Positions 25,103-33,565 are shown, counted from the stretch's first letter. The stretch is 48,307 nucleotides of DNA from Nitrososphaerota archaeon (GCA_015522695.1 WALT01000005.1:1-48307), one strand, 5' to 3'. A program made the numbers and translations. The notes: a model not told the origin generated them from the sequence alone.

Positions 25103-26479
25103 ATGGTTAATCAAGAAAAGAAAACCGAGGATTATTATGGTGATTTTGCCGTCGTCAGGGTCCCTGAACATGAAAGACGGACGATGATGAATCAACTGAT
25201 GGTCTTCTTGGGGGTGCTGGCTGTATGGGCGGCCGTGTTCGGCGGCGCTAGCATGGCCGGTATAATGGATGCTTGGGAGATAGTCTGGGCCTCAGTTCTC
25301 GGGAGCGTTGTCCTGGGGGTGATAGCCTTCCTCATAGGGCTCATCGGCGGCTACGCATCCGTCCCTACCTACGTGATATTGAGACATTCGATGGGCAGGT
25401 TCGGCAGCATATTGACGGGGTTGGTGTTATCGGGCATCAGCGCAGCCCTGTGGTTCTCCTTCGAGACATGGCTCTTCGGTGTGATAATGCAGGAGACATT
25501 CCCCAACTTCGTGTTGACAAAGGTGGAGATAGCGGCCATTTGGGGTGGCCTGTTGATGATGAGCACAGCCCTCATAGGATATAGAGGACTCTCCGCCCTC
25601 AGCTATTTCGTGGTCCCCGCATGGTTCGCGATAATACCGATGGCGCTGGTCGCTGCCATCTCCGTGCACGGCGGTTGGGGGGCGTTGTTGGCCGCTCAAC
25701 CTGCACACCACGTCAGCCTAGCCACGGGGATAACGTTCGTCATCGGTCTATATATAGTCGGCGCGACGATAGCTCCAGACGTCACCAGGTATTCCAGGCG
25801 TCCATTCGATGGTTCGATAGCATGGTTCATACACGTGGTCGTCTTCATGCCCATAATATTGATGGCCGGCGGCTGGCTACAGCTTCTCGTACCGGCAGGC
25901 AGGACCCTCGTAGCGGAGATGATCGGAATGGGCATGATATGGGCCGTCCTGTTGACGGGGATAGTCGGCCAATGGACGACGAACGATAACAACCTCTACA
26001 GCGCATCGCTCGCCTGGGTCAACGCCGTGCCGAGGATCAAGCGATCGATATGGGTCTTGATATTGGGCATAATCGGCACGGCGGTGGCCGCGATGATAGG
26101 GATGGGCTATGGGATATCGCTCTCGGCCCTGCTGCAGTTCGGCACCCTCCTGGGCACGTTCATACCGCCGATAACCGGGGTCATGATCGCGGACTTCTAC
26201 CTAGTACAGCCGTTCCTGCTGAACAGGAGGAACCCCAGGGGAAGATATGAATTCGGCCCCGGAACGATCTATGGCAGCCTGCGATGGCCTGGATTCCTGG
26301 GTTGGATCCTTGGGAGCATAATAGCCTATTATACGCCGATGGTGGCACCACAGATGCCCGCGGCCATCTCCGGCCTCCTGGCCGGGTTCTTCATACATCT
26401 GATCTTGATGGCGATCTGCGTGGCTGGCAGGATACCGTACGATGCCGGCAAATGGAGGGAGACCGAGACGGGGTGGTAG
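25103..26479 (+). CDS. NCS1-family nucleobase/hydantoin permease
   Basis: A 458-residue transporter with about 12 hydrophobic helices. The N-terminus DYYGDFAVVRVPEHERRTMM and the following AVFGGASMAGIM, GLIGGYASVPTYVILRHSMG and VGATIAPDVTRYSRRP fit the CodB/NCS1 family, which moves cytosine, purines, allantoin or hydantoins with H+ or Na+. Its place at the head of an operon with a DUF917 protein, a hydantoinase and a hydantoin racemase suggests a hydantoin-like substrate, as with bacterial Mhp1; this is inferred from context. Confidence 0.9.
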   Translation: MVNQEKKTEDYYGDFAVVRVPEHERRTMMNQLMVFLGVLAVWAAVFGGASMAGIMDAWEIVWASVLGSVVLGVIAFLIGLIGGYASVPTYVILRHSMGRFGSILTGLVLSGISAALWFSFETWLFGVIMQETFPNFVLTKVEIAAIWGGLLMMSTALIGYRGLSALSYFVVPAWFAIIPMALVAAISVHGGWGALLAAQPAHHVSLATGITFVIGLYIVGATIAPDVTRYSRRPFDGSIAWFIHVVVFMPIILMAGGWLQLLVPAGRTLVAEMIGMGMIWAVLLTGIVGQWTTNDNNLYSASLAWVNAVPRIKRSIWVLILGIIGTAVAAMIGMGYGISLSALLQFGTLLGTFIPPITGVMIADFYLVQPFLLNRRNPRGRYEFGPGTIYGSLRWPGFLGWILGSIIAYYTPMVAPQMPAAISGLLAGFFIHLILMAICVAGRIPYDAGKWRETETGW

Positions 26480-26480
26480 A

Positions 26481-26876
26481 ATGGGGAGCTTGAAGAGGTT
26501 CGTGATGGTCGTGTTCTCGATCACGTCGCTGCTCTTCATAATAGGGGCCATCGTTGGATATGTCGGGGCGACGAACTACACGATCCACCTCGTGGCGTTC
26601 AGCGTGGCTGGCCTCCTGCTGACGCTGGCCAGCCTAGCCAGGGTGACGATCACCCCGGAGGGCGCGACCGAGAGGTTGGGGGAGGTGAGCGTACAGGGCA
26701 CGTGGATATGGACGTCGTTATCGCTCGTCTACATAACGATGTCCCCGGCCAGCATATACGGCACACATCCGTGGGCCCTGGCGATCCTGGAGGTCGTCGG
26801 ATTCGTGATGTTGGCGTTCGGCGCCTATACGCTGTTCAGGATAAAGAGGGATACTGGAGTGTACCTCTCGATATAA
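26481..26876 (+). CDS. small four-helix membrane protein of the NCS1 operon
   Basis: A 131-residue protein with four hydrophobic segments (about 6-28, 33-52, 73-90 and 98-118) and no recognisable family. The start is the ATG at 26481, one base after the NCS1 stop; the upstream in-frame codons belong to the NCS1 reading region and are not needed. Its tight coupling to the permease suggests an accessory membrane subunit. Confidence 0.75.
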   Translation: MGSLKRFVMVVFSITSLLFIIGAIVGYVGATNYTIHLVAFSVAGLLLTLASLARVTITPEGATERLGEVSVQGTWIWTSLSLVYITMSPASIYGTHPWALAILEVVGFVMLAFGAYTLFRIKRDTGVYLSI

Positions 26877-26909
26877 GATAAAAGCCCCCATTTTCTTGGA
26901 GGTCGAGGG

Positions 26910-27998
26910 ATGTTCAACATCACGCCACAGGACGTCGAGGACCTGGCCATCGGGGCCGCCATCCTCGGGACGGGTGGTGGGGGAGACCCCTACATGGGTA
27001 AGCTCATGGTCCTGCAGGCGCTTGAAAGGGGCAGGACCGTGACGCTCGTCGACCCCAGGGATGTGGATGAAGACTCGTTCGTCGTCTCCTCGGCCTTCAT
27101 GGGTACCCCGATAACGATGATAGAGAAGCTCCCGAGCGGGCTCGAGGGGGTAAAGGCCCTCGAGTCCCTCGAGGGGTATTTCGGCAGGAGGGCCGACTAC
27201 TTGACCCCTGCCGAGTCGGGCGGCCTCAACTCGACGATCCCCCTCTACGTGGCCGGCATAGCTGGAAGGCCCGTCATCGATGGCGATGGTATGGGCAGGG
27301 CCTTCCCCGAGCTCCAGATGGTGACCTTCCACCTATATGGGGTCAAGGCGACCCCGATGTCGTTAGCGGACGAGAAGGGAAACGGGGTGATACTGGACAC
27401 GATAGATAACTTCTGGGCTGAGAAGATAGCCAGGTCCGTCACGATACGCATGGGTGGCTGGGCCTCCATAGCCCTATATCCCATGAGTGGTTCCCAGCTC
27501 AAGCGTTCGATCGTGGGGAACACGATAACGAAGGCCATGGGGATAGGCAGGAGCATCAGGGAGGCCAAGGCCGTCGGTAAAAACCCCATAGATGCAGTCC
27601 TAGACTTCACAGGCGGATTCGAGCTCTTCGAGGGCAAGATAACGGACGTCAGCAGGTGGATAGTCTCGGGCTTCGCCAAGGGCGAGGTGACGATCGATGG
27701 TTTAAACGATTACCGTGGGAGGAAGTTGAACATACAGTTCCAGAACGAGAACCTGGTCGCCATGATCGATGGAAGCCCGGCCGCCTCCGTGCCGGATCTG
27801 ATAACGGTGCTCGACATGGAGACGGCTGAGCCGATAACGACTGAGCGGTTGAAATACGGATTCAGGGTCGTGGTCATAGGGATACCGTGCGATGTGAAGT
27901 GGAGGAACGAGGAGGCGTTGAGACTGGTCGGCCCGAGGTACTTCGGCTACGACATCGATTATTCGCCGATCGAGACTTTGATGGAGGGACGGGGTTGA
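26910..27998 (+). CDS. DUF917 protein (S-methyl-thiohydantoin desulfurase family)
   Basis: A 362-residue protein with the DUF917 hallmarks: DVEDLAIGAAILGTGGGGDP at the N-terminus, PAESGGLNSTIPLYVAG, and VIDGDGMGRAFPELQM. Family members occur beside or fused to hydantoinases; one branch is annotated as S-methyl-thiohydantoin desulfurase. A Shine-Dalgarno GGAGGTCGAGGG precedes the ATG. The stop overlaps the hydantoinase start by 4 bp. Here it probably acts on a hydantoin or thiohydantoin before ring opening; the exact reaction is inferred. Confidence 0.88.
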   Translation: MFNITPQDVEDLAIGAAILGTGGGGDPYMGKLMVLQALERGRTVTLVDPRDVDEDSFVVSSAFMGTPITMIEKLPSGLEGVKALESLEGYFGRRADYLTPAESGGLNSTIPLYVAGIAGRPVIDGDGMGRAFPELQMVTFHLYGVKATPMSLADEKGNGVILDTIDNFWAEKIARSVTIRMGGWASIALYPMSGSQLKRSIVGNTITKAMGIGRSIREAKAVGKNPIDAVLDFTGGFELFEGKITDVSRWIVSGFAKGEVTIDGLNDYRGRKLNIQFQNENLVAMIDGSPAASVPDLITVLDMETAEPITTERLKYGFRVVVIGIPCDVKWRNEEALRLVGPRYFGYDIDYSPIETLMEGRG

Positions 27999-29569
27999 CG
28001 AAGTACCGCGTCGGCATCGATGTGGGCAGCACTAACACGGATGCCGTAGTGATAGATGAGAAGGGCGGGCTCATACACGCAGTGAAGACGCCGACGACTG
28101 CAGACGTGACGACGGGCGTGACGAGGGCCTTGACGTCCGTGGTCGAGGGATCAGGGGTGTCGAGGGATGAAATAACGGCGGTCATGTATGGGACTACACA
28201 TGGGCTGAACTCGATAGTCGAGAGGAAGGGCTTGATGAAGGTCGGCGTGCTCAGGATAGGGCTTCCGGCCTCCTCCTCGATAGAGCCGATGATGGACTGG
28301 TCAAGCGATTTGAGGGAGGGTATCGGGGACGTCAAGGTCATGGTCAGAGGGGGACACGAGTACAATGGGGATGAGATCTCCCAGCTGGATGAGGAGGCCA
28401 TAGGGAGGGCTGCCGAGCTCTTCCTCGATTCGGGGGTCGAGTCGGTGGCGATAGCGTCGGTGTTCTCGCCTGTGAGGGATGACCATGAGAGGAGGGCTGC
28501 CGAGATCATAGGGGACGTCATGGGAGATATCCCGATATCGCTCTCATCCACGATAGGCAGCATAGGGTTCCTGGAGAGGGAGAACGCCACCATATTGAAT
28601 GCGGCCATAGTCGGGGTGATGAGGAGGAGCATATCGGCGGTCAGGAGGACCATGGAGGATCTGGACCTGGCATCGGCCAGGTTATTCCTGGCGCAGAACG
28701 ATGGGACGGTGATGTCGGCCGAGCAGGCCGAGAGATATCCCATCTTCACGGTCGCGGCCGCCGTATCCAACAGCGTCAGGGGTGCCCACGTCCTCACGGG
28801 GCTCTCGGATGCCATAGTCGTCGACATGGGAGGCACGACGACGAACATAGGGGTCCTGGAGAGGGGTTTCCCACGCGAGAGCTCGTCGGCCGTGTACATA
28901 GGTGATGTCCGCACGAGCTTCATGATGCCCGACTTCATCTCCATAGGCGTCGCCGGGGGGAGCATGGTGAGGAAGGTCGACGGTTCCATCACGGTCGGGC
29001 CGGAGAGCGTGGGCTACAGGCTCACGAGCTTGGGTATAGCGTGGGGCGGCGACGTCGTGACGGCGACCGATGTTGCCCTTGCGCTGGGGATCATGGTCGT
29101 GGATGACCCGGATTGCGATCCAGATCTCGCCAGGTCCAGGGTTTCTGGAGAGGTTGCTGAAGGGGCATATGGATATATAGTGTCGAGGATAGAGGAGGGT
29201 ATAGATAAGGTTAAGACGAGACCGGATCCCATGTCGGTCGTGCTCGTGGGCGGAGGCAGTGCGATGTTGCCCGAGGAACTGAAGGGAGCGTCCGAGGTCA
29301 TGAGGCCTGAGGGTGCGCAATCCGCAAACGCCATCGGGGCGGCTACGGCGCTCGTGGGCGCGACGGTGGAGAGGGCTTATAGCTATGAGCAGGTGTCGCG
29401 GGGGAGGGCGCTGGAGGACGCCAAGAAGGTCGCCAAGGGGAGGGCGATCGCCGCCGGCGCTGAGCCGAGCAGCGTGGAGGTTGTGATGGTGGAGGAGGTT
29501 TCGATGCCATATCTCCCCGGGAACACCGTGAAGGTGAGGGTTAAGGCGGCCGGGAGGGCCTTCATGTAG
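27995..29569 (+). CDS. hydantoinase/oxoprolinase family ATPase (HyuA-like)
   Basis: A 524-residue protein. The N-terminal KYRVGIDVGSTNTDAVVIDE is the actin-like ATPase phosphate-1 loop, VMYGTTHGLNSIVERKG is a family motif, and AIVVDMGGTTTNIGVLERG is the second phosphate loop of HyuA. It is shorter than the 700-residue HyuA and lacks a HyuB partner, fitting the DUF917-associated subfamily. Members hydrolyse hydantoins or 5-oxoproline with ATP. I start at the TTG at 27995, which overlaps the DUF917 stop and gives the normal N-terminus; the frame runs 36 codons upstream into DUF917. Confidence 0.92.
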   Translation: MTKYRVGIDVGSTNTDAVVIDEKGGLIHAVKTPTTADVTTGVTRALTSVVEGSGVSRDEITAVMYGTTHGLNSIVERKGLMKVGVLRIGLPASSSIEPMMDWSSDLREGIGDVKVMVRGGHEYNGDEISQLDEEAIGRAAELFLDSGVESVAIASVFSPVRDDHERRAAEIIGDVMGDIPISLSSTIGSIGFLERENATILNAAIVGVMRRSISAVRRTMEDLDLASARLFLAQNDGTVMSAEQAERYPIFTVAAAVSNSVRGAHVLTGLSDAIVVDMGGTTTNIGVLERGFPRESSSAVYIGDVRTSFMMPDFISIGVAGGSMVRKVDGSITVGPESVGYRLTSLGIAWGGDVVTATDVALALGIMVVDDPDCDPDLARSRVSGEVAEGAYGYIVSRIEEGIDKVKTRPDPMSVVLVGGGSAMLPEELKGASEVMRPEGAQSANAIGAATALVGATVERAYSYEQVSRGRALEDAKKVAKGRAIAAGAEPSSVEVVMVEEVSMPYLPGNTVKVRVKAAGRAFM

Positions 29570-29570
29570 G

Positions 29571-30353
29571 ATGGGGATGGGGATGGGAAGGATCAAAGTC
29601 CTGGATCTGATCCCTGTCTTCATGACGAAGGAGATAGGCTCGGCGGTGAAGGACAGGAAGGACTATGCCGACCTCCTCTCACGGGATACCAATGGCCTCG
29701 TGGAGCTCGGGGTCAAGGCATTGGAGAAGGGTACGGCATCGATAGAGGGAGTATACGACGAGATCGTGGATGCGCCATATATACTCTCGGAGACCGTGCG
29801 AGCTGAGATGGAAGGTTACGATGCGGTCGTCATCGATTGTTTCGGGGATCCTGCTCTGGATGCGGCACGAGAGCTGGTCAGCATACCGGTCGTCGGGGCC
29901 AACATCGCTGCATCCCACCTGGCAGCACAGATAGCTGGAAGATATTCCGTGATCAACATACTCCCGGAGACGGAGCCCATAATACGTGCCCTCACTCGCA
30001 AATACGGCCTCGAGGGCTCCCTCGCCAGCGTCAGGACGATAAACGTCCCGGTGTTGGATCTCGAGGGGAAGATGGACGTGGTCGTCGAGTCGGCCGTCCG
30101 CGAGGCCGAGGCCGCTTACACGAGGGATGGGGCATATGCGATAGTGTTGGGGTGTACCGGGATGTCTGCGCTGGCCGATAGGATAGGCGCAGGCCTCGAG
30201 GGATTGGGGATACACATGCCGGTGATAGAGCCGCTCAGGGCCGCTATCGCCACGGCAGTGTCCATGGTCATACAGGGGATATCACACAGCAAGCTCGCAT
30301 ACCCGAGGCCCAGAGCCAAGCCCAGGAGGGCCGACTTCGAACTTCCGTTCTGA
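29571..30353 (+). CDS. Asp/Glu/hydantoin racemase family protein
   Basis: A 260-residue protein. The two catalytic cysteines of the family are seen in VVIDCFGDPAL and IVLGCTGMSAL, and ASHLAAQIAGRYSVI is the conserved helix after the first half. Such enzymes invert hydantoin or amino-acid stereocentres with a two-base Cys mechanism. It starts directly after the hydantoinase (29571, stop at 29569), so it likely feeds the correct enantiomer to it. The N-terminal repeat MGMGMG comes from a GGGGAT repeat; the ATG at 29577 or 29583 could be used instead. Confidence 0.92.
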   Translation: MGMGMGRIKVLDLIPVFMTKEIGSAVKDRKDYADLLSRDTNGLVELGVKALEKGTASIEGVYDEIVDAPYILSETVRAEMEGYDAVVIDCFGDPALDAARELVSIPVVGANIAASHLAAQIAGRYSVINILPETEPIIRALTRKYGLEGSLASVRTINVPVLDLEGKMDVVVESAVREAEAAYTRDGAYAIVLGCTGMSALADRIGAGLEGLGIHMPVIEPLRAAIATAVSMVIQGISHSKLAYPRPRAKPRRADFELPF

Positions 30354-30372
30354 TCCTGATCATGATCTGGAC

Positions 30373-31479
30373 TTGATCATAAGATCCGTAGAGGCCTTCA
30401 CGGCCGACTTGAGGCTGACCGACCCCATCAGGATAGCCTATGCCGAGATCAGGGACGTGCGGACGGTGTACGTCAAAGTCCAGCTCGAGGGTGGGATCGC
30501 CGGTTGGGGTGAGGCCGCAGCTTCACCGGCGATAACTGGGGAGACCGAGGAAAGCATGATATCGGCGATCTCGACGATCGCCAAGGGCATAATTGGGAGG
30601 GATGCGACCGCATATAGGGACGTCGACGAGAGGATATCTTCGTCGATGGAGCGGAACCCGTCAGCCAAGGGCGCGGTATCGACCGCCGTGCTCGACGCCG
30701 TGGCAAAGGGCTATGGGCTCCCGGTCTATAAGCTGCTGGGCGGTGAGGGTGGCTCTATCGTCACAGATGTCACAATAGGGCTCGATAGCCCTGAGGGGAT
30801 GGCTGAGGGTGCCAGGAGATGGGTGGACGAGGGCTTCAGGACGCTCAAGCTCAAGCTCGGCGGCCCAGTATCCCTCGATTTGAGGAGGGTAGAGGCCGTC
30901 AGGGACGCGGTCGGGGATGGCGTGAAGTTGAGGGTGGACGTCAATCAAGCCTGGTCGCTCGAGGACTCCATCTCGGCCGTCGATGTGCTCGAGGGGCTCG
31001 GGGTGGAGCTCGTCGAACAGCCGCTATCGGCGTCCTCGTTGATGGAGCTCTCCGAGCTCAGGTCCAGGTCCACGATCCCGATAATATTGGACGAGAGCGT
31101 GTTCGGCCCCAACGACCTCATGTCCGTGCACGAGAAAGGGGCAGCGGATGGCATCAACGTAAAGCTGGCGAAGTCGGGCGGCCCGATTCGATCCCTGGAC
31201 TTGGCCAATTCGGCGCGCTCGCTCGGCCTGGAGTTGATGATGGGGTGCATGGCCGAGTCGAACCTTGCATTAACCGCGGCCGTATCGGTCGCGATCGCCC
31301 ATGGAGGGTTCAGGTTCATAGATCTCGACTCAGATCTCTACCTCTCCGGACAGCCGGTGGGAGGTGGCTTCACCAGGCATGGAGATGAGTTGACGCCTCT
31401 GGATTCGCCAGGGCTATCTGTCGACGTCGACGAGATGAACATGGAGAGGAGGCTGTCCCTCGGCCACTGGATGCGATGA
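30373..31479 (+). CDS. enolase-superfamily dipeptide epimerase-like protein
   Basis: A 368-residue member of the muconate-lactonizing/dipeptide epimerase subgroup. The capping domain begins SVEAFTADLRLTDPIRIAYA. The barrel has FRTLKLKLGG with the KxK catalytic lysines, then LRVDVNQAW, ELVEQPL and IILDESVFGPNDL carrying the three metal ligands, and INVKLAKSGG with the opposing lysine. MGCMAESNL is typical of Ala-Glu epimerases. It may convert a carbamoyl or dipeptide intermediate or act on N-acyl amino acids. The start is a TTG at 30373, 20 bp after the racemase. Substrate is inferred only by operon context. Confidence 0.88.
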   Translation: MIIRSVEAFTADLRLTDPIRIAYAEIRDVRTVYVKVQLEGGIAGWGEAAASPAITGETEESMISAISTIAKGIIGRDATAYRDVDERISSSMERNPSAKGAVSTAVLDAVAKGYGLPVYKLLGGEGGSIVTDVTIGLDSPEGMAEGARRWVDEGFRTLKLKLGGPVSLDLRRVEAVRDAVGDGVKLRVDVNQAWSLEDSISAVDVLEGLGVELVEQPLSASSLMELSELRSRSTIPIILDESVFGPNDLMSVHEKGAADGINVKLAKSGGPIRSLDLANSARSLGLELMMGCMAESNLALTAAVSVAIAHGGFRFIDLDSDLYLSGQPVGGGFTRHGDELTPLDSPGLSVDVDEMNMERRLSLGHWMR

Positions 31480-32060
31480 TGAAGGTCATCTGCATCACAG
31501 GGTCGCCGGCGACGGGGAAGAAGGGGATAGGGATGAAGGTGGCCCATCTCCTCGGATGTGAACACATGAGCCTCCTGGATCTGGCCGGACGGCTGGACGC
31601 CATACTGACCTATGATGAACAGAGCCACGAATACGTGCTCGACGTCGACAAGTTGTCCCTATCCCTCCGATCCCACGCGCTGCCTCCAGATCTCTGTGTG
31701 ATCTCCGGGACCCTGATACCCTACGCAGTGCCTCCCGACCTCACCGATCTCGTGGTGGTCCTACGGGCTTCCCCGAAGGTCCTATACGAGAGGTATATCG
31801 CCCGGGGCTATGACAGGAGGAAGATATCCGAGAACCTAATCGCCGAGGCCCTGGGCGTCGTCTTGGATGAGGCGATGAGGAGATATGGCGAGGATCATGT
31901 GCATGAGATCGACGTCACCGATCTATCCCCGGACGATGTGGCGGCCGAGATTTCAGGCGTGCTCGAGCAGGGGGTCACGAGGGTGTATAGGATCGATTGG
32001 CTTGAGGAATGCTCATCGGACGACTTGTTGAGGGACGTCTGTTTCGATACCTCCACGTAG
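31476..32060 (+). CDS. AK6/Fap7-like adenylate kinase family protein with altered P-loop
   Basis: A 194-residue P-loop protein of the archaeal AK6 type. The P-loop reads GSPATGKKGIG, where the usual Thr/Ser after the lysine is a second Lys. DPPDLTDLVVVLRASPKVLYER, of which VVVLRASPKVLYERYIARGY is clear, followed by DRRKISENLIAEALG, is the diagnostic LID and C-terminal part (R-Y-x-x-K--EN--AE). AK6 proteins act in nucleotide balance and in small-subunit ribosome maturation. The loss of the magnesium-binding Ser/Thr may weaken ATP hydrolysis. It overlaps the epimerase stop by 4 bp, though its role looks unrelated to hydantoin use. Confidence 0.85.
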   Translation: MMKVICITGSPATGKKGIGMKVAHLLGCEHMSLLDLAGRLDAILTYDEQSHEYVLDVDKLSLSLRSHALPPDLCVISGTLIPYAVPPDLTDLVVVLRASPKVLYERYIARGYDRRKISENLIAEALGVVLDEAMRRYGEDHVHEIDVTDLSPDDVAAEISGVLEQGVTRVYRIDWLEECSSDDLLRDVCFDTST

Positions 32061-32097
32061 TCCATGTGCACGTGTTCGTTCAACGAATTATATTGGT

Positions 32098-32134
32098 TAA
32101 ACTTATATATCCAGTTAATATAGATCTCACGTCC
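32098..32134 (+). promoter_or_regulatory. TATA box before the DUF5678-type gene
   Basis: GGTTAAACTTATATATCC (32096-32113) contains CTTATATA about 30 bp before the ATG at 32135, a good archaeal TATA element. It sets the pair of genes that follow apart from the hydantoin operon. Confidence 0.6.
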
Positions 32135-32539
32135 ATGACTGGTCGAGCGAGGAGGACGAGGCTCGTGGCGATCAAGAACTTCGACGAGGATCTCTATCGA
32201 ATGGTTAAAACTTATGCTGCGCTCACGGATGGAACTATCGCCTCCGTGATCGAGGAAGCCCTCCGCTCCTGGATGCGGGGCAGGGAGGATTATGATGAGG
32301 TCCGAGCCTGGGTCGCCTTGGAACGCGAGTATGAGGGGAACATCGGGGCGCTCGAGGAGGGGTCGATCGGAGAAAGTGATTCAGGTTACGTCCTCATATG
32401 TGATGGAAGGATCGTCGACCTCTTTAGAGGGTATGGGGATGCGGCGAGGGCATCAAGGGAATCCTGCGAGGTGCAGGCGTTGATAGTCGAGCTCCCGTAT
32501 AGCGAGGGTAGGGTGGTCGAATTGGGGCTCCCCTGGTGA
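32135..32539 (+). CDS. ribbon-helix-helix-like / DUF5678-like protein
   Basis: A 134-residue protein in two parts. Residues 8-50 (TRLVAIKNFDEDLYRMVKTY, then AALTDGTIASVIEEALRSWM) look like a ribbon-helix-helix DNA-binding domain. Residues 85-125 (GYVLICDGRIVDLFRGYGDA and the following strand VQALIVELPY) resemble DUF5678, a small domain often found next to archaeal aspartic-protease-like proteins. The start is the ATG at 32135, placed by the TATA box; the longer frame lies in promoter DNA. It ends 7 bp before the retropepsin-like gene. It could be a regulator or antitoxin-like partner of that protein. Confidence 0.72.
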   Translation: MTGRARRTRLVAIKNFDEDLYRMVKTYAALTDGTIASVIEEALRSWMRGREDYDEVRAWVALEREYEGNIGALEEGSIGESDSGYVLICDGRIVDLFRGYGDAARASRESCEVQALIVELPYSEGRVVELGLPW

Positions 32540-32546
32540 CCAAGCC

Positions 32547-32927
32547 TTGAAGGCCTACCTCGAGGACTCCGGGCTGAACTACGTCCCCATGGTCGAGGCC
32601 ACATTATGGGATCCCCTGGGCGATAAGCAGACGAAGCTCGTATTCGTGGTCGATACTGGATTCCAAGGAGGAGTCCTAGTACCCCTTCACGAGTACCTGG
32701 AGCTGGACCTCAACCTGTTCGAGGAGCCCAAGGTTATCGTTAGGACGGCCGTGGGTGGGGAGATGGAGATGAGGGTCTCGAGGGCTCTGACCGAGGTGGA
32801 CGGAGCGAGGGTCGCCTGTCACGCCTACACGACGCTGGGCGTGGTGAGGCCCCTATTGGGGAGGGAGGTCCTCGAGGATCTGGGCCTGCTCTATAGGCCC
32901 CCCGACGAGCTGAGGGTGGGCCTGTAG
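32547..32927 (+). CDS. retropepsin-like (clan AA) aspartic protease-fold protein
   Basis: A 126-residue single-domain protein. KLVFVVDTGFQGGVLVPLHE contains the DTGFxG active-site form of clan AA. A hydrophobic-hydrophobic-Gly pair near the end, VRPLLGREVLEDLG, matches the conserved LLG segment after the flap. Single-domain members dimerise to form one active site. The start is a TTG at 32547 preceded by GGTGACC, a Shine-Dalgarno overlapping the previous stop. Retropepsin-like genes in archaea are often next to small regulatory proteins, and the target is unknown. Confidence 0.82.
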   Translation: MKAYLEDSGLNYVPMVEATLWDPLGDKQTKLVFVVDTGFQGGVLVPLHEYLELDLNLFEEPKVIVRTAVGGEMEMRVSRALTEVDGARVACHAYTTLGVVRPLLGREVLEDLGLLYRPPDELRVGL

Positions 32928-33565
32928 CCGCCCACATCGAACCTGGCCATCGTCTCCACTGCCTCGAGGGGCCTCAACGAATACCTCCTATCTACGATCT
33001 TGGACGCCATCCTCGGTGCATAGTCCCTCGCACACATCATGAGGCTTCATCGAAGTCCAGCGGGTCCCTTGGAAGGGTGAGATCCGAAGTCAAGGATATC
33101 ACGTATGAGAACCTCACCCCAGGATAACCGATGTCGTCGAGGGCCTTCGTTATCGATGCCAGCTGATCCTCGATATCCCATGAATCCTACATGCGATCAG
33201 CAGGGAATATGCCGCGAGCGCGGTCAACTTCCTCCTGACCTCCTTGGCTGAACTCTTGAGGGCCTTATGGCTAGGATCTCGGCCGTCCTCCTCACGACGT
33301 GTGGGAGCATGAGCCTCTCCTCCAGGGGATAGAGCCCCCGTTCCCGGCCGCCAGCACAATGGCGTCTATCCTAGCCTTCCTCTTCCTCATCCGTCCATGT
33401 CGAATCGCGATATCCACATGGGAAAGGCCGCTCGACATCGTGTACCCGGTGACGTAATCACAATTTGGAACACACGAGCTCTCCCCTCCTTCTCCACTAT
33501 TGAGTTCGTGCTCCCACAATACGGACACTCCATCACGCCTCCATGGAACGGTTCCCAGTTCATCT
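32928..33565 (-). pseudogene. decayed gene with TFB-like zinc ribbon
   Basis: No intact gene lies between 32928 and 33743. On the minus strand, from about 33532, MECPYCGSTNSIVEKEG is followed, after removal of one extra T near 33461, by ELVCSKCDYVTGYTMSSG: a TFIIB-type zinc ribbon broken by a frameshift. Further downstream pieces in shifting frames are coding-like: GRERGLYPLEERLMLPHVV, KEVRRKLTALAAYSLLIACR (resembling the TFB cyclin-fold ACR helix), WDIEDQLASITKALDDIGYP, and SKIVDRRYSLRPLEAVE up to about 32930. Several frame changes and stops occur, so it is a pseudogene. The TFB assignment rests on the ribbon and one helix; another zinc-ribbon protein is possible. Confidence 0.55.

Noticed and set aside
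28682-29623. 313-codon minus-strand open frame opposite the hydantoinase
   Set aside because: Low-complexity His/Arg/Pro translation typical of the antisense of GC-rich archaeal genes.
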